NCBI GenBank assembly: GCA_020633465.1
Contig: JACKDN010000003.1
Coordinates: forward strand, 434,001-498,000
DNA: 64,000 bases
Source of the DNA: Myxococcales bacterium
GTDB lineage: Bacteria; Myxococcota_A; Bradymonadia; UBA7976; UBA1532
Direction: 5' to 3'
Each line of letters starts with the position of its first letter. The stretch's first letter is position 1. Under the pieces are notes generated by a model that was given only the letters and a program-made list of their open reading frames with translations, did no database searches and was not told the DNA's origin. Of this stretch, positions 45,569-56,583 are shown piece after piece. A program made the position numbers and the translations under genes.

Positions 45569-45703
45569 ATGAGCCTGCACCGCTGCCTGCTTCTGCTGCT
45601 CGCGCTGGGCGCGGCCGCCTGCGACGACGACGCGTCGGCCGCCAAGACGGGCCCCGGCGGGCCCGGCGGCGGCGGCTTCGAAGACGACCCCATCCCGTTC
45701 TGA
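45569..45703 (+). CDS. Tiny lipoprotein-like ORF ending in an SSB-type acidic tip
   Basis: 44 aa. The ATG overlaps the restored ssb stop by 4 bases (ATGA), indicating coupling. The N-terminus is lipoprotein-like (MSLHRCLLLLLALGAAAC, Cys18), followed by DDDASAAK, a Gly/Pro stretch and the ending GFEDDPIPF, closely resembling the SSB C-terminal tip that recruits DNA-repair proteins. An exported protein would not meet those partners, so either the resemblance is chance, the tip belongs to ssb through a further frame change, or the signal-like helix is not used as such. Coding potential is moderate. Confidence 0.45.
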   Translation: MSLHRCLLLLLALGAAACDDDASAAKTGPGGPGGGGFEDDPIPF

Positions 45704-45732
45704 GCGCGCCCGAACGCCCCGCGGAGGCGCCG

Positions 45733-47013
45733 ATGTTCTTCGACCGCTTCGACCCATCCGACAACGATCCCCGGCACCTGGTGGGGCGCGATCGCGATCG
45801 GCGCTGGCTGCGCGAGCTGCTGAGCCGCTACCTGGGCCTCGAGGGGCCGCCCACCGGGCGGGCGGTGTGCATCTCGGGCGAGAAGGGCGTCGGCAAGTCG
45901 ATCCTCACGCGGTCGGTGCTCGAAGAGCTGCGGGCCGATCACTCGTCGCGCACGCTGTTCCTCGCCGTCGACTGCCGCTCGTGCCACGAGCGCCGCGGCG
46001 TGCTGGCGGCGGTGGCCAACGCCATCGTCCGGGAGCTGGACTCGCTGCGGCGCGCGACGGCCGACGTGCCGGGGCCGCTGTTGGCCAACGCCCAGCTGCT
46101 GAGCACCATCGCGCGCTTCGACGACGTCAGCCTGCAGGTGGCCCACGAGCAGGTGCGCCAGTACAAGGTCGCCACCGAGCTGAGCGGCGGCCGCAACCTG
46201 CTCGGTGTGCTGAAGCTGCAGTTCGGGCTGTCGCTCGAGCTGACCGAGAAGCAGGTGCAGAGCCTCAGCGGGGCGGTGCGCTTCGACGATCAGGGGCTGC
46301 TCGACGCGCTCGACGCGCTGTTCCGCGACATCCGCGGGCAGGGCCTCGACGTCGTCCTCTACCTCGACAACATCGACGAGCTGCGCCACGAGTACCGCAC
46401 CGACGAGCTGCGCGAGAAGGTGCGGCGCGACGTCGAGGGCATCCTGTCGTTGACGCGGTCGCCCATCGCCCTGGTGCTGAACGTGCGCACCTATTACTCG
46501 GGCGTCGTGCCGCGCGAGATCGGCAACCGGCGGGTGCTGCGCCCGCTGCCCGCCGACGCGCTCTGCCGTATCCTCGAGCAGCGCGTGGTGGGCGAGCGCG
46601 ACGACGTGCGCGCGGCCTTCGCCGATCCGGTGACCCAGGGCGTGGTGCAGCAGCTCGCCGCGTGCGCGCCCACCGCGCTGGCCTTCCTGCGCTGGGTGAA
46701 GTTCCTGTTCGAGGACGACCTGCTGACGCCCGAGCTCTTGAACGAGGGCTTCGAGACCTTCCTCGAGAGCTACTACGCCAGCGTCGAGGTGGACGCGCTG
46801 CGCGCGGTGGCCAAGGCCTTTCCGGCCCCCCACCACCTGGTGCCGCGCGAGACGGTGCTCGACGCCTGCGAGCGCAACCAGGCCATCTTCGACCAGATGC
46901 AGGATCGCCAGGTGGTGCTGCCCGGCGACTTCTGGAACCCGACGCGCTTCGCCCTCGACCCCGAGATGCACTTCCTGCATCCGGCCACCTGCCTGATGGT
47001 GGACGGATCCTGA
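45733..47013 (+). CDS. AAA/STAND-type P-loop ATPase
   Basis: 426 aa with a CGGAGG ribosome site. After the family-style opener MFFDRFDPSDNDPRHLVGRD comes Walker A GEKGVGKS (49-56). Walker B is VVLYLDN with IDEL (207-216), followed by sensor-like LVLNVRTYYSG (248-257) and a helical lid (PLPADALCRILEQRVVG). The C-terminal third is helical (winged-helix-like). This resembles ATPases of the KAP/STAND/Orc1-like sort used in signalling or defence, but no exact family comes to mind. It is followed six bases later by a TPR protein, so a two-component module is likely. Cytosolic. Confidence 0.7.
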   Translation: MFFDRFDPSDNDPRHLVGRDRDRRWLRELLSRYLGLEGPPTGRAVCISGEKGVGKSILTRSVLEELRADHSSRTLFLAVDCRSCHERRGVLAAVANAIVRELDSLRRATADVPGPLLANAQLLSTIARFDDVSLQVAHEQVRQYKVATELSGGRNLLGVLKLQFGLSLELTEKQVQSLSGAVRFDDQGLLDALDALFRDIRGQGLDVVLYLDNIDELRHEYRTDELREKVRRDVEGILSLTRSPIALVLNVRTYYSGVVPREIGNRRVLRPLPADALCRILEQRVVGERDDVRAAFADPVTQGVVQQLAACAPTALAFLRWVKFLFEDDLLTPELLNEGFETFLESYYASVEVDALRAVAKAFPAPHHLVPRETVLDACERNQAIFDQMQDRQVVLPGDFWNPTRFALDPEMHFLHPATCLMVDGS

Positions 47014-47019
47014 TCCGCC

Positions 47020-49299
47020 GTGTGGTTGCTGCCCCTCGACTTCCGCGCCAAGGCGCACACCGATCTGCCGCCCGGGCGCTACCTGGTGCCGTGGTACCTG
47101 CCGCCCTCGGCGGTGTCGCGGGTGGCCGGCCTGCTCGGGTACCTGGTCGAGGGGGTCGAGCACCGGGTCGAGCTGCCCTGGGGCGCGCTGCCGCTGCCCG
47201 CCAACCAGGGCCTGCACGGGGCCGAGAAGGTGCTGGTGGCCGTGCGCGTGCCCGCGGGCGTTTCGCCGGCCGAGGCGGACGCCCAGCTGACCGCGCTGGG
47301 GGGCAAGTACCAGGTGGTGCAGTTCGCCGACGCGCAGCCCGAGGGCTACGGCTGGCAGGAGAAGCTGAAGGATCCGGTGCTGTCGCTCATCCGCCGCAAC
47401 GTCGGGCGGCCGGATCACCCGCTGGCCAGCTTGAACGTGGCGCGCCTGCCGCTGAGCTACGCGGCGCGGCTGACGACGGACGTCATCGAGCTGCTCGATC
47501 TGCTGCGCGACGCGGTGCACCACCGGCTGCACTTCGCGGCCCACGGGCTGGACGCGGCCGACTACCTGCACAGCCTGAAGGTGGTGGCCGGTCGGCGGCT
47601 GGCGCGGCGGCTGGCCGAGGTGCCGCTCGACGCGCGCGAGGGGGCGCTCGAGGTGCTGCTCGCGGGCCGCAAGCGCCTGGAACGATTGGATGATCCGCTG
47701 CCCGGCGCGTTGTCGCTGCGGGCGGTGGGGCTGGCCTGGGTGGCGGGCAGTGACGTCAACATCGGGCCCTTGGGCCGCAAGCTGGACGACGACATCGTGC
47801 GGGGCGCCTTCCTCGACGCCCTGCCGCCGGACGCGCTGACCGAGCCCATGCGGCGGCTGCTGCCCGAGGTCGACAGCGGGCTGCGGCGCTTCCGGGCGGG
47901 GCCGGGCGGGGCGGCCGAGGCCAGCGGGCGGCGCGGCGGCGGCTTCCTGTGGACCGAGGTGGTGCGCGCGCTGCGCCAGGCCACCGGCGAGGTGACCGGC
48001 GACGGCCTGGTGCTGGGGCGGGCCATCGAGATGCTCGACGCGCTGGCCGGCACGCCCAGCTACGTGACGGCGCTGCCCGACGAGGCGGCCGAGGCCGCGG
48101 TGGCGACGCTACGCGCCGTCGAGCGCATGCAGCCCTTCGACGACGCGGCCGCGGCGCTGCGCCCGGTGCTGACCTGGATCCTCACCTTCCAGGCCAGCCG
48201 GGGACCGGGCCGGCTGCCGGATCGCGAGCGCGCGTGGACTGGGCTCAAGCTGCAGGTGGACGCCGACGCGCCGCTCGCGTTCCGGCTGGCCTTCGGCGCC
48301 GCCACCTCGGAGCTGGCCTGGGATCTGGTGACGGCGGCGGGGGATCGCGACACGCTGGCGCGCGCGGGGCAGGTGTGCCGCGACGCGCTGGCGCTCGTGC
48401 CGCCGCGCACGGCCGTGGCGGCGTCGCTGATGGGCGTGCTGGCGCACCTGCACGCGAACCGAGGCGAGCCCGACGAGGCGCTGGCGCTGCACCGCAAGCG
48501 GCTGGCCACCTTCGAGGCGCTGGGCGCCCCGCGCGAGGCGGCGGTGACGCAGGCGCGGGTGGGCCGCATCCTGGCGGCGCGGGGTGATCTGGACGAGGCG
48601 CTGAAGCTGCACGAGCAGGCGCTGGCCGCGCTGGCCGAGCTGGGGGCCGAGCACGACGTCGCGGTGTCGCAGGGCGACGTCGCGCGCATCAAGGCGGCGC
48701 GCGGACAGGTGGACGACGCGCTGGCGCTGCACCGCGAGCGGCTGGCCACCTTCGAGCGCCTGGGCGCCCGGCACAGCGCGGCCATCGCGCAGGGCGACGT
48801 GGCGCGCCTGCTGGCCGCGCGCGGCGAGCTGGACGAGGCGCTCGATCTGCACGAGGCCCGGCTGGCCGCGTTCACCGATCTGGGCAACCAGCAGGGGCGC
48901 GCGATCGCCCTGGGCGACATCGCGCGCATCCGCGCCGAGCGCGGCGAGTACGACGAGGCCCTGGCCCTGCACCAGCAGCGCCTGACCACGTTCGAGAGCC
49001 TCGACGACCTCGACGGCATCGCGATCACGCGGCTGAACATCGGCCAGATCGAGGTCGAGCGCGGCCACCTCGAGGCGGCCGAGCTGGCCCTGCGCACGGC
49101 GTGGGCGCTGAACAAGAAGCTCGGCCACGCCGAGGGCATCGCCACCGCCGGCGAGGCCCTGGGCCTGCTGCTGCTGCGCACCGGCCAGACCGACGAGGGC
49201 CGGGCGCTCGTCGCCGAGGCGGTCGACCGCTACGCGCAGCTGGGGCAGGGTAAGAAGGCCAAGCGCCTGGAACGGACCGCCGCCAAGCTCGGGGCCTGA
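47020..49299 (+). CDS. Large TPR protein paired with the AAA ATPase
   Basis: 759 aa from a GTG at 47020. The N-terminal 110 residues (LPPGRYLVPWYLPPSAVSRVAGLLGYLVEGVEH, cut here to LPPGRYLVPW and GLLGYLVEGVEH) form an unrecognised alpha/beta domain. A helical middle follows (120-440). The C-terminal region (about 470-740) holds six or seven TPR units of 40 residues with nearly repeated text: DEALALHRKRLATFEALGA, DDALALHRERLATFERLGA, DEALDLHEARLAAFTDLGN, DEALALHQQRLTTFESLDD. These units are more alike than usual, so recently duplicated. No signal peptide. Possible sensor partner of the ATPase encoded just upstream. Confidence 0.75.
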   Translation: MWLLPLDFRAKAHTDLPPGRYLVPWYLPPSAVSRVAGLLGYLVEGVEHRVELPWGALPLPANQGLHGAEKVLVAVRVPAGVSPAEADAQLTALGGKYQVVQFADAQPEGYGWQEKLKDPVLSLIRRNVGRPDHPLASLNVARLPLSYAARLTTDVIELLDLLRDAVHHRLHFAAHGLDAADYLHSLKVVAGRRLARRLAEVPLDAREGALEVLLAGRKRLERLDDPLPGALSLRAVGLAWVAGSDVNIGPLGRKLDDDIVRGAFLDALPPDALTEPMRRLLPEVDSGLRRFRAGPGGAAEASGRRGGGFLWTEVVRALRQATGEVTGDGLVLGRAIEMLDALAGTPSYVTALPDEAAEAAVATLRAVERMQPFDDAAAALRPVLTWILTFQASRGPGRLPDRERAWTGLKLQVDADAPLAFRLAFGAATSELAWDLVTAAGDRDTLARAGQVCRDALALVPPRTAVAASLMGVLAHLHANRGEPDEALALHRKRLATFEALGAPREAAVTQARVGRILAARGDLDEALKLHEQALAALAELGAEHDVAVSQGDVARIKAARGQVDDALALHRERLATFERLGARHSAAIAQGDVARLLAARGELDEALDLHEARLAAFTDLGNQQGRAIALGDIARIRAERGEYDEALALHQQRLTTFESLDDLDGIAITRLNIGQIEVERGHLEAAELALRTAWALNKKLGHAEGIATAGEALGLLLLRTGQTDEGRALVAEAVDRYAQLGQGKKAKRLERTAAKLGA

Positions 49300-49373
49300 A
49301 CGCCGGGGCGACCGGTCGGGCGGCGTTCCGAGCGCCGCAGCGCCCCGTCCGCGCGAGCGCCGCCGCGCGCGGG

Positions 49374-51344
49374 CTACGCGGTCAGCTTCTCGAACACCTG
49401 GTCGCCGTGGGCGCGGATGGCGGGCACGATGCCGCCGGCGGCGTTCAGCTTCTGGATCATCTTGGTGGGCTGCTCGGCGGCGAAGGTCTCGCCGGCGACG
49501 GTGACGGTGCCGCTGCCCAGGTCGACCTGGATGGGGGCGCCGTCCTCGGCCAGGTCGTAGAAGCGGTCGTCGCGCAGCACCAGGTGGGGCAGGGCCTCGT
49601 TGACCAGGTTGCGCTTGTGGATGAAGGCGTAGCTCTGGGCGATCACCACCTGCACGCCGGCGCCCTTGAGCGCCCACACCGCCTGCTCGCGGCTCGAGCC
49701 GCTGCCCCAGCCCTCGCCGGCGACGATGACGCTCTGGCCGGCGGCGACGCGCTGGCGGAAGCCGGGCGCGACGTAGTGGAAGCACTTCGCGCCCAGGTCT
49801 TCGAGGTCGGTCAGGTGGCAGAACTCGCCGGGGATGATCGCGTCGGTGTCGACGTGGTCGCCGAAGCGCTGCACGTGGGCCTCGATGACGCCGTCGTCGC
49901 CGCCGGTGGCCGCGGCGCCCGCGGCGTCGGTCGCGGCGGGCGGCGCCACGGGCGTGGGCTCGACCGGCAGCACCTCGGGCAGCGGGGCGTCCGGCTTCCG
50001 GCCCAGGATCGCGTGGTAGCGATCCTGATCGATGCGGTCGAGCCAGGGCCGCGGGTCGACCACCTTCATGTCGGCCGCCGAGGCCGCCACCGTGGCGCCC
50101 GACGCCAGCCAGGCCAGCGAGCCGGCGCCCATGCGGTTCTGGTAGTTGCGGTTCTGGCTCGTCAGCCACACCTCGCCCTCGCCGGCCTTCTCGCTGGCGA
50201 CGCCCAGGCACATGCTGCAGCCGGGCGGCCCGACGCGGAAGCCGGCCTTCTCGTACACCGCCAGCAGCCCCGCCTGCTTCAGCCGGTCGACGATGCTCAG
50301 ATCGCCCGGCACCACCAGCCGGTTCTGCGTCGCCTTGGGCGCGGCGCCGTCGGCCAGCATGCGCTCGAGCAGCAGGCCGGCGAGCACCAGCTCCTCCTCG
50401 GTGGTGGTGCAGGCGCCGATGAAGCAGCCGTCGAGCGGCATGCCGACGACCTCGCTGACCGGGAACACGTTGTCGGGCGAGAAGGGCTTGGCCACCTGCG
50501 GCTGCATCGACGCCAGGTCGATGCGGAAGCGCTCGGCGTAGGTCGCGTCGTCGTCGGCGCGGAAGTAGCGCGCGCCGTCGTTGAAGCCGTCGCGGCCCGC
50601 CAGCCAGCTGGCCACCTGCCCGTCGGCCTCGAAGATGCCGTTCAGCCCGCCGAACTCGGCGGTCATGTTGGCGATGGTGAAGCGCATGTCGGTGGTGAAG
50701 TGCTTCACGGCGTCGCCGCGGTACTCGACCGACCGCTCCATGGCGACGGTGTTGCGCCCCAGCTCGCCCAGCGTCTTCAGGATGACCTCCTTGCCGGTCA
50801 GCCCGAACGCGATGTCGCCGGTGTACTCGACCGCGATGGCCTCGGGCACCTCGATCCACGACTCGCCCAGCACCATCGCGACGGTGATGTCGGCGCCGCC
50901 CAGGCCGATGGCGAAGGCGCCGAGGCCGCCGTGGCTGCTGGTGTGGCTGTCGGCGCCGAGCACGACTTCGCCCGGCTGCACCAGATCGCGGTAGAAGCGC
51001 GTGTGCAGAATCGTCTCGTTGGCGTCGTAGAAGTGCGTGATCCCGCTCTCGCGGGCGAAGTCGCGCGACAGCTCGGTCAGCTTCTGGGCCCGGGGATCCT
51101 CGATCAGGGTGACGGGGTCGACCGTGTGGTCGATGGCCAGGTAGAAGCGGTCCTTGTCGTGGAGACCGGGCCGCCCGAGCGCGTCGTAGGTCTTGTCCAT
51201 GCCGTTCCAGGCCAGCTCGCTGGCGATGGTCCAGTCGACGCGGATGCGCACGATGTCGCCCGCCCGGAGCCCGTTGCGGGGCGGGCGGATCGCGTGGGCG
51301 TAGAGGATCTTCTGCGTCAACGTCATCGGCAGGTTGTCGGCCAT
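49374..51344 (-). CDS. Fused aconitase-superfamily hydro-lyase (isopropylmalate-isomerase-like large plus small domains)
   Basis: 656 aa. Large-subunit part (1-430): 4Fe-4S ligands Cys312, Cys376, Cys379 (GACTTTEEE, GPPGCSMCLG), LGADSHTSSHGGLGAF, NRNYQNRMG and MTAEFGG. A Pro/Ala linker (440-485) leads to the small-subunit part (490-656): GDHVDTDAIIPGEF and the swivelling loop GEGWGSGSSREQA. Large and small units are separate (LeuC/LeuD) in isopropylmalate isomerase of most bacteria; here they are fused. Aconitase A is longer (about 890 aa). Substrate is uncertain: isopropylmalate, homoaconitate, citrate or another. Cytosolic; a ferredoxin gene lies 101 bases upstream. Confidence 0.85.
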   Translation of the reverse strand: MADNLPMTLTQKILYAHAIRPPRNGLRAGDIVRIRVDWTIASELAWNGMDKTYDALGRPGLHDKDRFYLAIDHTVDPVTLIEDPRAQKLTELSRDFARESGITHFYDANETILHTRFYRDLVQPGEVVLGADSHTSSHGGLGAFAIGLGGADITVAMVLGESWIEVPEAIAVEYTGDIAFGLTGKEVILKTLGELGRNTVAMERSVEYRGDAVKHFTTDMRFTIANMTAEFGGLNGIFEADGQVASWLAGRDGFNDGARYFRADDDATYAERFRIDLASMQPQVAKPFSPDNVFPVSEVVGMPLDGCFIGACTTTEEELVLAGLLLERMLADGAAPKATQNRLVVPGDLSIVDRLKQAGLLAVYEKAGFRVGPPGCSMCLGVASEKAGEGEVWLTSQNRNYQNRMGAGSLAWLASGATVAASAADMKVVDPRPWLDRIDQDRYHAILGRKPDAPLPEVLPVEPTPVAPPAATDAAGAAATGGDDGVIEAHVQRFGDHVDTDAIIPGEFCHLTDLEDLGAKCFHYVAPGFRQRVAAGQSVIVAGEGWGSGSSREQAVWALKGAGVQVVIAQSYAFIHKRNLVNEALPHLVLRDDRFYDLAEDGAPIQVDLGSGTVTVAGETFAAEQPTKMIQKLNAAGGIVPAIRAHGDQVFEKLTA

Positions 51345-51445
51345 GCGCGTTCCTCGGGGGCTGTCGGGTCAGGGCCGGCGCGCGGGCCGGCCGCGAAGCG
51401 TCTCAGGGTGCCAGAATCGGCGCGGCGCGCAAAGCGCCCGCGGGC

Positions 51446-51787
51446 TCACCGCCGGCCGGATCCGCGCTCGCGCTTGCTGCGCTTGGGCAGCCGCACCGGC
51501 AGGGTCTCGATCTCCACGTCGCCGTGCACCTTGGCCTGGCAGCCCATGCGCTCGCCGGTGATGTGGAAGATGTTGCCGATGCGGTCCTTCTCGAGCGCCT
51601 CGGGCGCGCTCAGGTTGTCCATGCCGCTGCGCACGCGCACCCGGCACTGGACGCAGGCGCCGATGCCGTTGCACAGCGTGTGCACCGGCGCCTCGACCTG
51701 CCGCGCGGCGTCGAGCAGCGAGGCGCCCTCGGGCACCTCGACGGTCCACTGCTTGCCGTCCGGATCGACGAAGGTGACGTGGGGCAT
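51446..51787 (-). CDS. 2Fe-2S ferredoxin
   Basis: 113 aa from the ATG at 51787. The plant/vertebrate-type 2Fe-2S cluster ligands read Cys-x5-Cys-x2-Cys (TLCNGIGACVQCRV) with a fourth Cys in ERMGCQAKV. The N-terminal beta grasp (VTFVDPDGKQWTVEVPEGASLLDAARQ) is typical. The C-terminus is a basic tail (LPKRSKRERGSGRR). It is a small soluble electron carrier. It is transcribed with plsC and the aconitase-like gene, and could reduce or assist assembly of the latter's 4Fe-4S cluster, but no direct evidence exists. Confidence 0.9.
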   Translation of the reverse strand: MPHVTFVDPDGKQWTVEVPEGASLLDAARQVEAPVHTLCNGIGACVQCRVRVRSGMDNLSAPEALEKDRIGNIFHITGERMGCQAKVHGDVEIETLPVRLPKRSKRERGSGRR

Positions 51788-51818
51788 CGGCGCGGGTCCT
51801 CGGCGCGCGAGAGACGAA

Positions 51819-52589
51819 TCAGGAGGATGCGTCGGCGGCCACCGGGGTTGCACCGGGCGCGCCGCCCAGCTCGGCGGCCATGACCTCCCAGGTGCGATCG
51901 CGCAGGGCCTCGGCGCGCGCCTTGTGATCGCCGCCCACGGGCACCGCGACGGGCGGCAGCACCGTCACCGAGCACGCCCGGTCGGTGCGGATCTCGAGGT
52001 CGATGGCGTTCTTCTTCATCAGCTCGTGCGTGCCGCGCACCACCAGCGGCAGCACCGGCAGCCCCTCCTCGACGGCGGTCATGAAGGCGCCGATCTTGAA
52101 GGGCTTCAGCCGGCCGTCCTCGCTGCGCGTGCCCTCGGGGAAGAACAGCAGGCTGGCGCCCTCCTCGACCACGGCGTGGATGCGCGCGGCGATGTCCTGG
52201 TTCTTGGCGCGGTCGTCCCCGCGGTACACCGGCACGTGCCCCGCGAACTTCAGGTGCCAGCCGCTGAAGGGCACCTTGAACAGCGACGCCTTGGCCAGCC
52301 AGCGGTAGTCGCGCTTCAGGTAGCTGCCCAGCACCAGGATGTCGAGCGAGCTCAGGTGGTTGGCCACCAGCACCGCCTGCGGGGCCAGCGCGAGGTTCTC
52401 CGCGCCGCGCAGCGACCGCTGGATGTTCAGCGCGTCGGCGCTGCCCGCCGACCACTTGCGCATGCACCACTGCGAGATGGGGTGGCCGCCGGGCAGCCCG
52501 CCCAGCGAGCAGCTGATCGTGCCGTACCAGGCCGCGCGCGCCGCGACGTGCCCCCAATTGCGTCCTGCCCGCAGGTACTTCCCCACCAT
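51819..52589 (-). CDS. plsC: 1-acyl-sn-glycerol-3-phosphate acyltransferase
   Basis: 256 aa. Acyltransferase motifs: NHLSSLD (77-83, the NHx4D catalytic His/Asp), FKVPFSGWHLKFAGHVPVYRG (split), FFPEGTRS (149-156) and the GLPVLPLVVRGTHEL strand. A membrane-associated N-terminus is likely (about 15-35). It adds the second acyl chain to lysophosphatidic acid, giving phosphatidic acid. Divergent from the TonB receptor, with 191 bases between starts. Confidence 0.9.
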   Translation of the reverse strand: MVGKYLRAGRNWGHVAARAAWYGTISCSLGGLPGGHPISQWCMRKWSAGSADALNIQRSLRGAENLALAPQAVLVANHLSSLDILVLGSYLKRDYRWLAKASLFKVPFSGWHLKFAGHVPVYRGDDRAKNQDIAARIHAVVEEGASLLFFPEGTRSEDGRLKPFKIGAFMTAVEEGLPVLPLVVRGTHELMKKNAIDLEIRTDRACSVTVLPPVAVPVGGDHKARAEALRDRTWEVMAAELGGAPGATPVAADASS

Positions 52590-52780
52590 GGCGTCTCCCG
52601 TCGCGCGATCGGCGGGCTTTCTAACCCAGCCGGCAGTCGACGTGCCAGTCTACCGGGCGCGCGGCGGCCGCTCCGCGGCGCAGCGTCGACGGCCGGCGCC
52701 TCTGGACGCGCTGGTCCAGGGAGGGCGGTCCGTAGATTTACGCATGGCCCGCGAGCGACAGCCACCTCTACGGTGCCCGC

Positions 52781-55005
52781 ATGATGCCTAGGGGGGTCGG
52801 CGCGCGATCGGTCGGCGCGGTGCTGCTGCTGCTGGTCGCGCTCCCCGTGTGGGCCGCGCCGCCGGAAGAGGCGGGCGACGCGCCGGGGGGAGCCGAGGAC
52901 GTCATGCAGGTGGTCGGGCGGCGAGAGGCACCAGGACGCATGGACGCGGGGCGCGCGGTCGAGACCGTGGACCGCGACGATCTGGACGTGCTCCAGCCGC
53001 GCTCCGCGCCCGAGGCCCTGCGCCTGCTCGGCGGCGTGTCGGTGCAGCAGACCGCGGCGGGCCAGGCCTCGCCCTACATCCGCGGGCGCACCGGGCAGCA
53101 CACGCTGCTGATGTTCGACGGCCTGCGCATCAACCACGCGCTGTTCCGCCAGGGCCCCAACCAGTACTTCTTCACCGTCGACGGCCGCACCATCGATCAC
53201 ATCGACGTGGTGCGCGGCAGCGCCAGCGTCGAGCTGGGCGCCGACGCGCTGGCGGGCGCCGTGTGGGTGCACCCCCTCGAGCCGACCATCGATCCGGCGC
53301 GCTCGGGGCTGCACGTGTCGCCCCGCGCGGCCGCCCGGGCGACGACGGCGGACGACGAGCGGGGCGGCCGCGTCCAGCTCGACGCCCAGATCGGCGACGC
53401 GACGGGCCTGCTGGCCGGCGTGGGCTATCGCACCGTCGGCAAGCTGGAGGCCGCCGGCCCCATCGAGCCGCTGCTCGACGAGGACGAGGTGGGCGTGCCC
53501 CTGTTCGAGAAGGAGGTGCCCACCTTCGCCGACGACGGCCGCACCCAGCTGGGCACCGGGTTCGACGAGCTGACCAGCGATCTGCGCCTCGTGCACCGCC
53601 TGTCGCCCCGCGATCGCCTGGTGCTGGCCGGCTACCTGTACCGGCAGTTCGACGCCCCGCGCACCGACCAGTGCCCGCCGCCCGAGGCGCCCCTGACCGA
53701 GTGCCTCGAGTTCGAGGAGCAGTTCCGGACGCAGGCCTACGCCAAGGCCGAGCTGTCCCCCGGCTGGGCCGGCCTCGACCTGCTGACCGCCACCGCGGGC
53801 TATCAGCGCCAGCACGAGCGCCGCCGCCTGGCGCGCGTGGGCCCGCTGTCGGTGGGCGCGGTCAACGGCGGGCGCGACGACATCGACATCTGGTCGGCCC
53901 GCGTGGACGCCGAGACGGCCGGCTTCGATCTGCTCGACGGCCTGCGCCTGCGCGTCGCGTACGGCGCCGACGGCTCGCACGAGTCGGTCGACTCGGCGGC
54001 GTGGACGACCCTGGTGCGCCTCGACGTCACGCGCGTCGCGTCGCGGGGGCAGTACCTCAACGGCAGCACCTTCGTGCAGGGCGGCGCCTTCGTGGCGCCC
54101 CGGCTGGACATCGGCCGCGACTGGTCGGTGCGCACCGGCGGCCGGGTGGCGGCGGCCTCGGTCGAGGCGCCCGCCGATCCCGAGTCCGAGACCCGCGCGG
54201 TCGATCAGACCTGGGTGACCGGCGTCGGCAACGCGGGCCTCGCGTGGCACGGCGTCGAGGGCCTCGAGGTGCTGCTGAACGTCGAGCAGGGCTTCCGGCC
54301 GCCCAACCTGGACGATCTCACCGCCCGCCAGCCCACCGGCCGCGGCTTCCAGCTCGAGAACCCCGACCTCGAGCCCGAGCGCAGCCTCACCGGCGAGGTG
54401 GGCGTGCGCGGGCGCTGGCGGGGCCTGCGCGCCGAGGTCTGGGCCTACCAGATGTGGCTGTTCGATCTCATGGAGCGGCGCCCGGCCGACTGCCCGCAGA
54501 GCGACCGCGAGTGCCGCGCCAACCGCGCGGCCACCCAGCTGCAGAACCTGCCCGGCGACGCCATCGTGCGCGGCCTCGAGGCCAACCTGCGGCTGCGCCC
54601 GGGGCTGGGCCTCGAGGCGAACGCCGCGATCGCGTACGCCTGGGGCGAGGGCCCCTCGCCCATCCCCGGCGACGACGAGCGCGTGCCCCTGTCGCGCATC
54701 CCGCCGCTGAGCGGGCACGTCGACCTGGGCTGGCAGCACGCCGGCACCGGCCTGTACGCCGGCGGTCAGGTGCGCTGGGCCACCGACCAGACGCGCCTGT
54801 CGGTGGGCGACGAGGGCGACGCGCGCATCCCCTTCGGCGGCACCCCGGGCTACGTCCTCGCGGATCTGCGCGGGGGCCTGCGCGTGGGGCGCCAGCTGAT
54901 GCTGAACATTGTCTTGGAGAACCTGACCGACGCGCCGTGGAGGGTCCACGGCTCGAGCGTGAACGGCCCCGGCCGCGGTCTGGTCGTGAACCTGGAGGTG
55001 GAGCC

Positions 55006-55021
<16 letters not shown>
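52781..55021 (+). CDS. TonB-dependent outer-membrane receptor
   Basis: 746 aa. Signal peptide (to about residue 25, VWAAP), plug domain (45-165: VMQVVGRREAP, QTAAGQASPYIRGRTGQHTLL, IDVVRGSASVELGADALAG), then a 22-strand-type barrel ending in NIVLENLTDAPWRVHGSS. Low in aromatic girdles but clearly of the vitamin B12/siderophore-receptor sort. Substrate cannot be told. Two lipoprotein genes follow in the same direction, with a TTG start overlapping its end, so a three-gene outer-membrane system is likely. No TonB, ExbB/D or Fur box is seen. A TAGATT hexamer (possible -10) lies about 45 bases upstream. Confidence 0.92.
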
Positions 55022-56529
<1,508 letters not shown>

Positions 56530-56583
56530 ATGGACCGCCTTCGCGGGCGTCGCGGGGGGCATCGACCTTGACGGAGAGATGCC

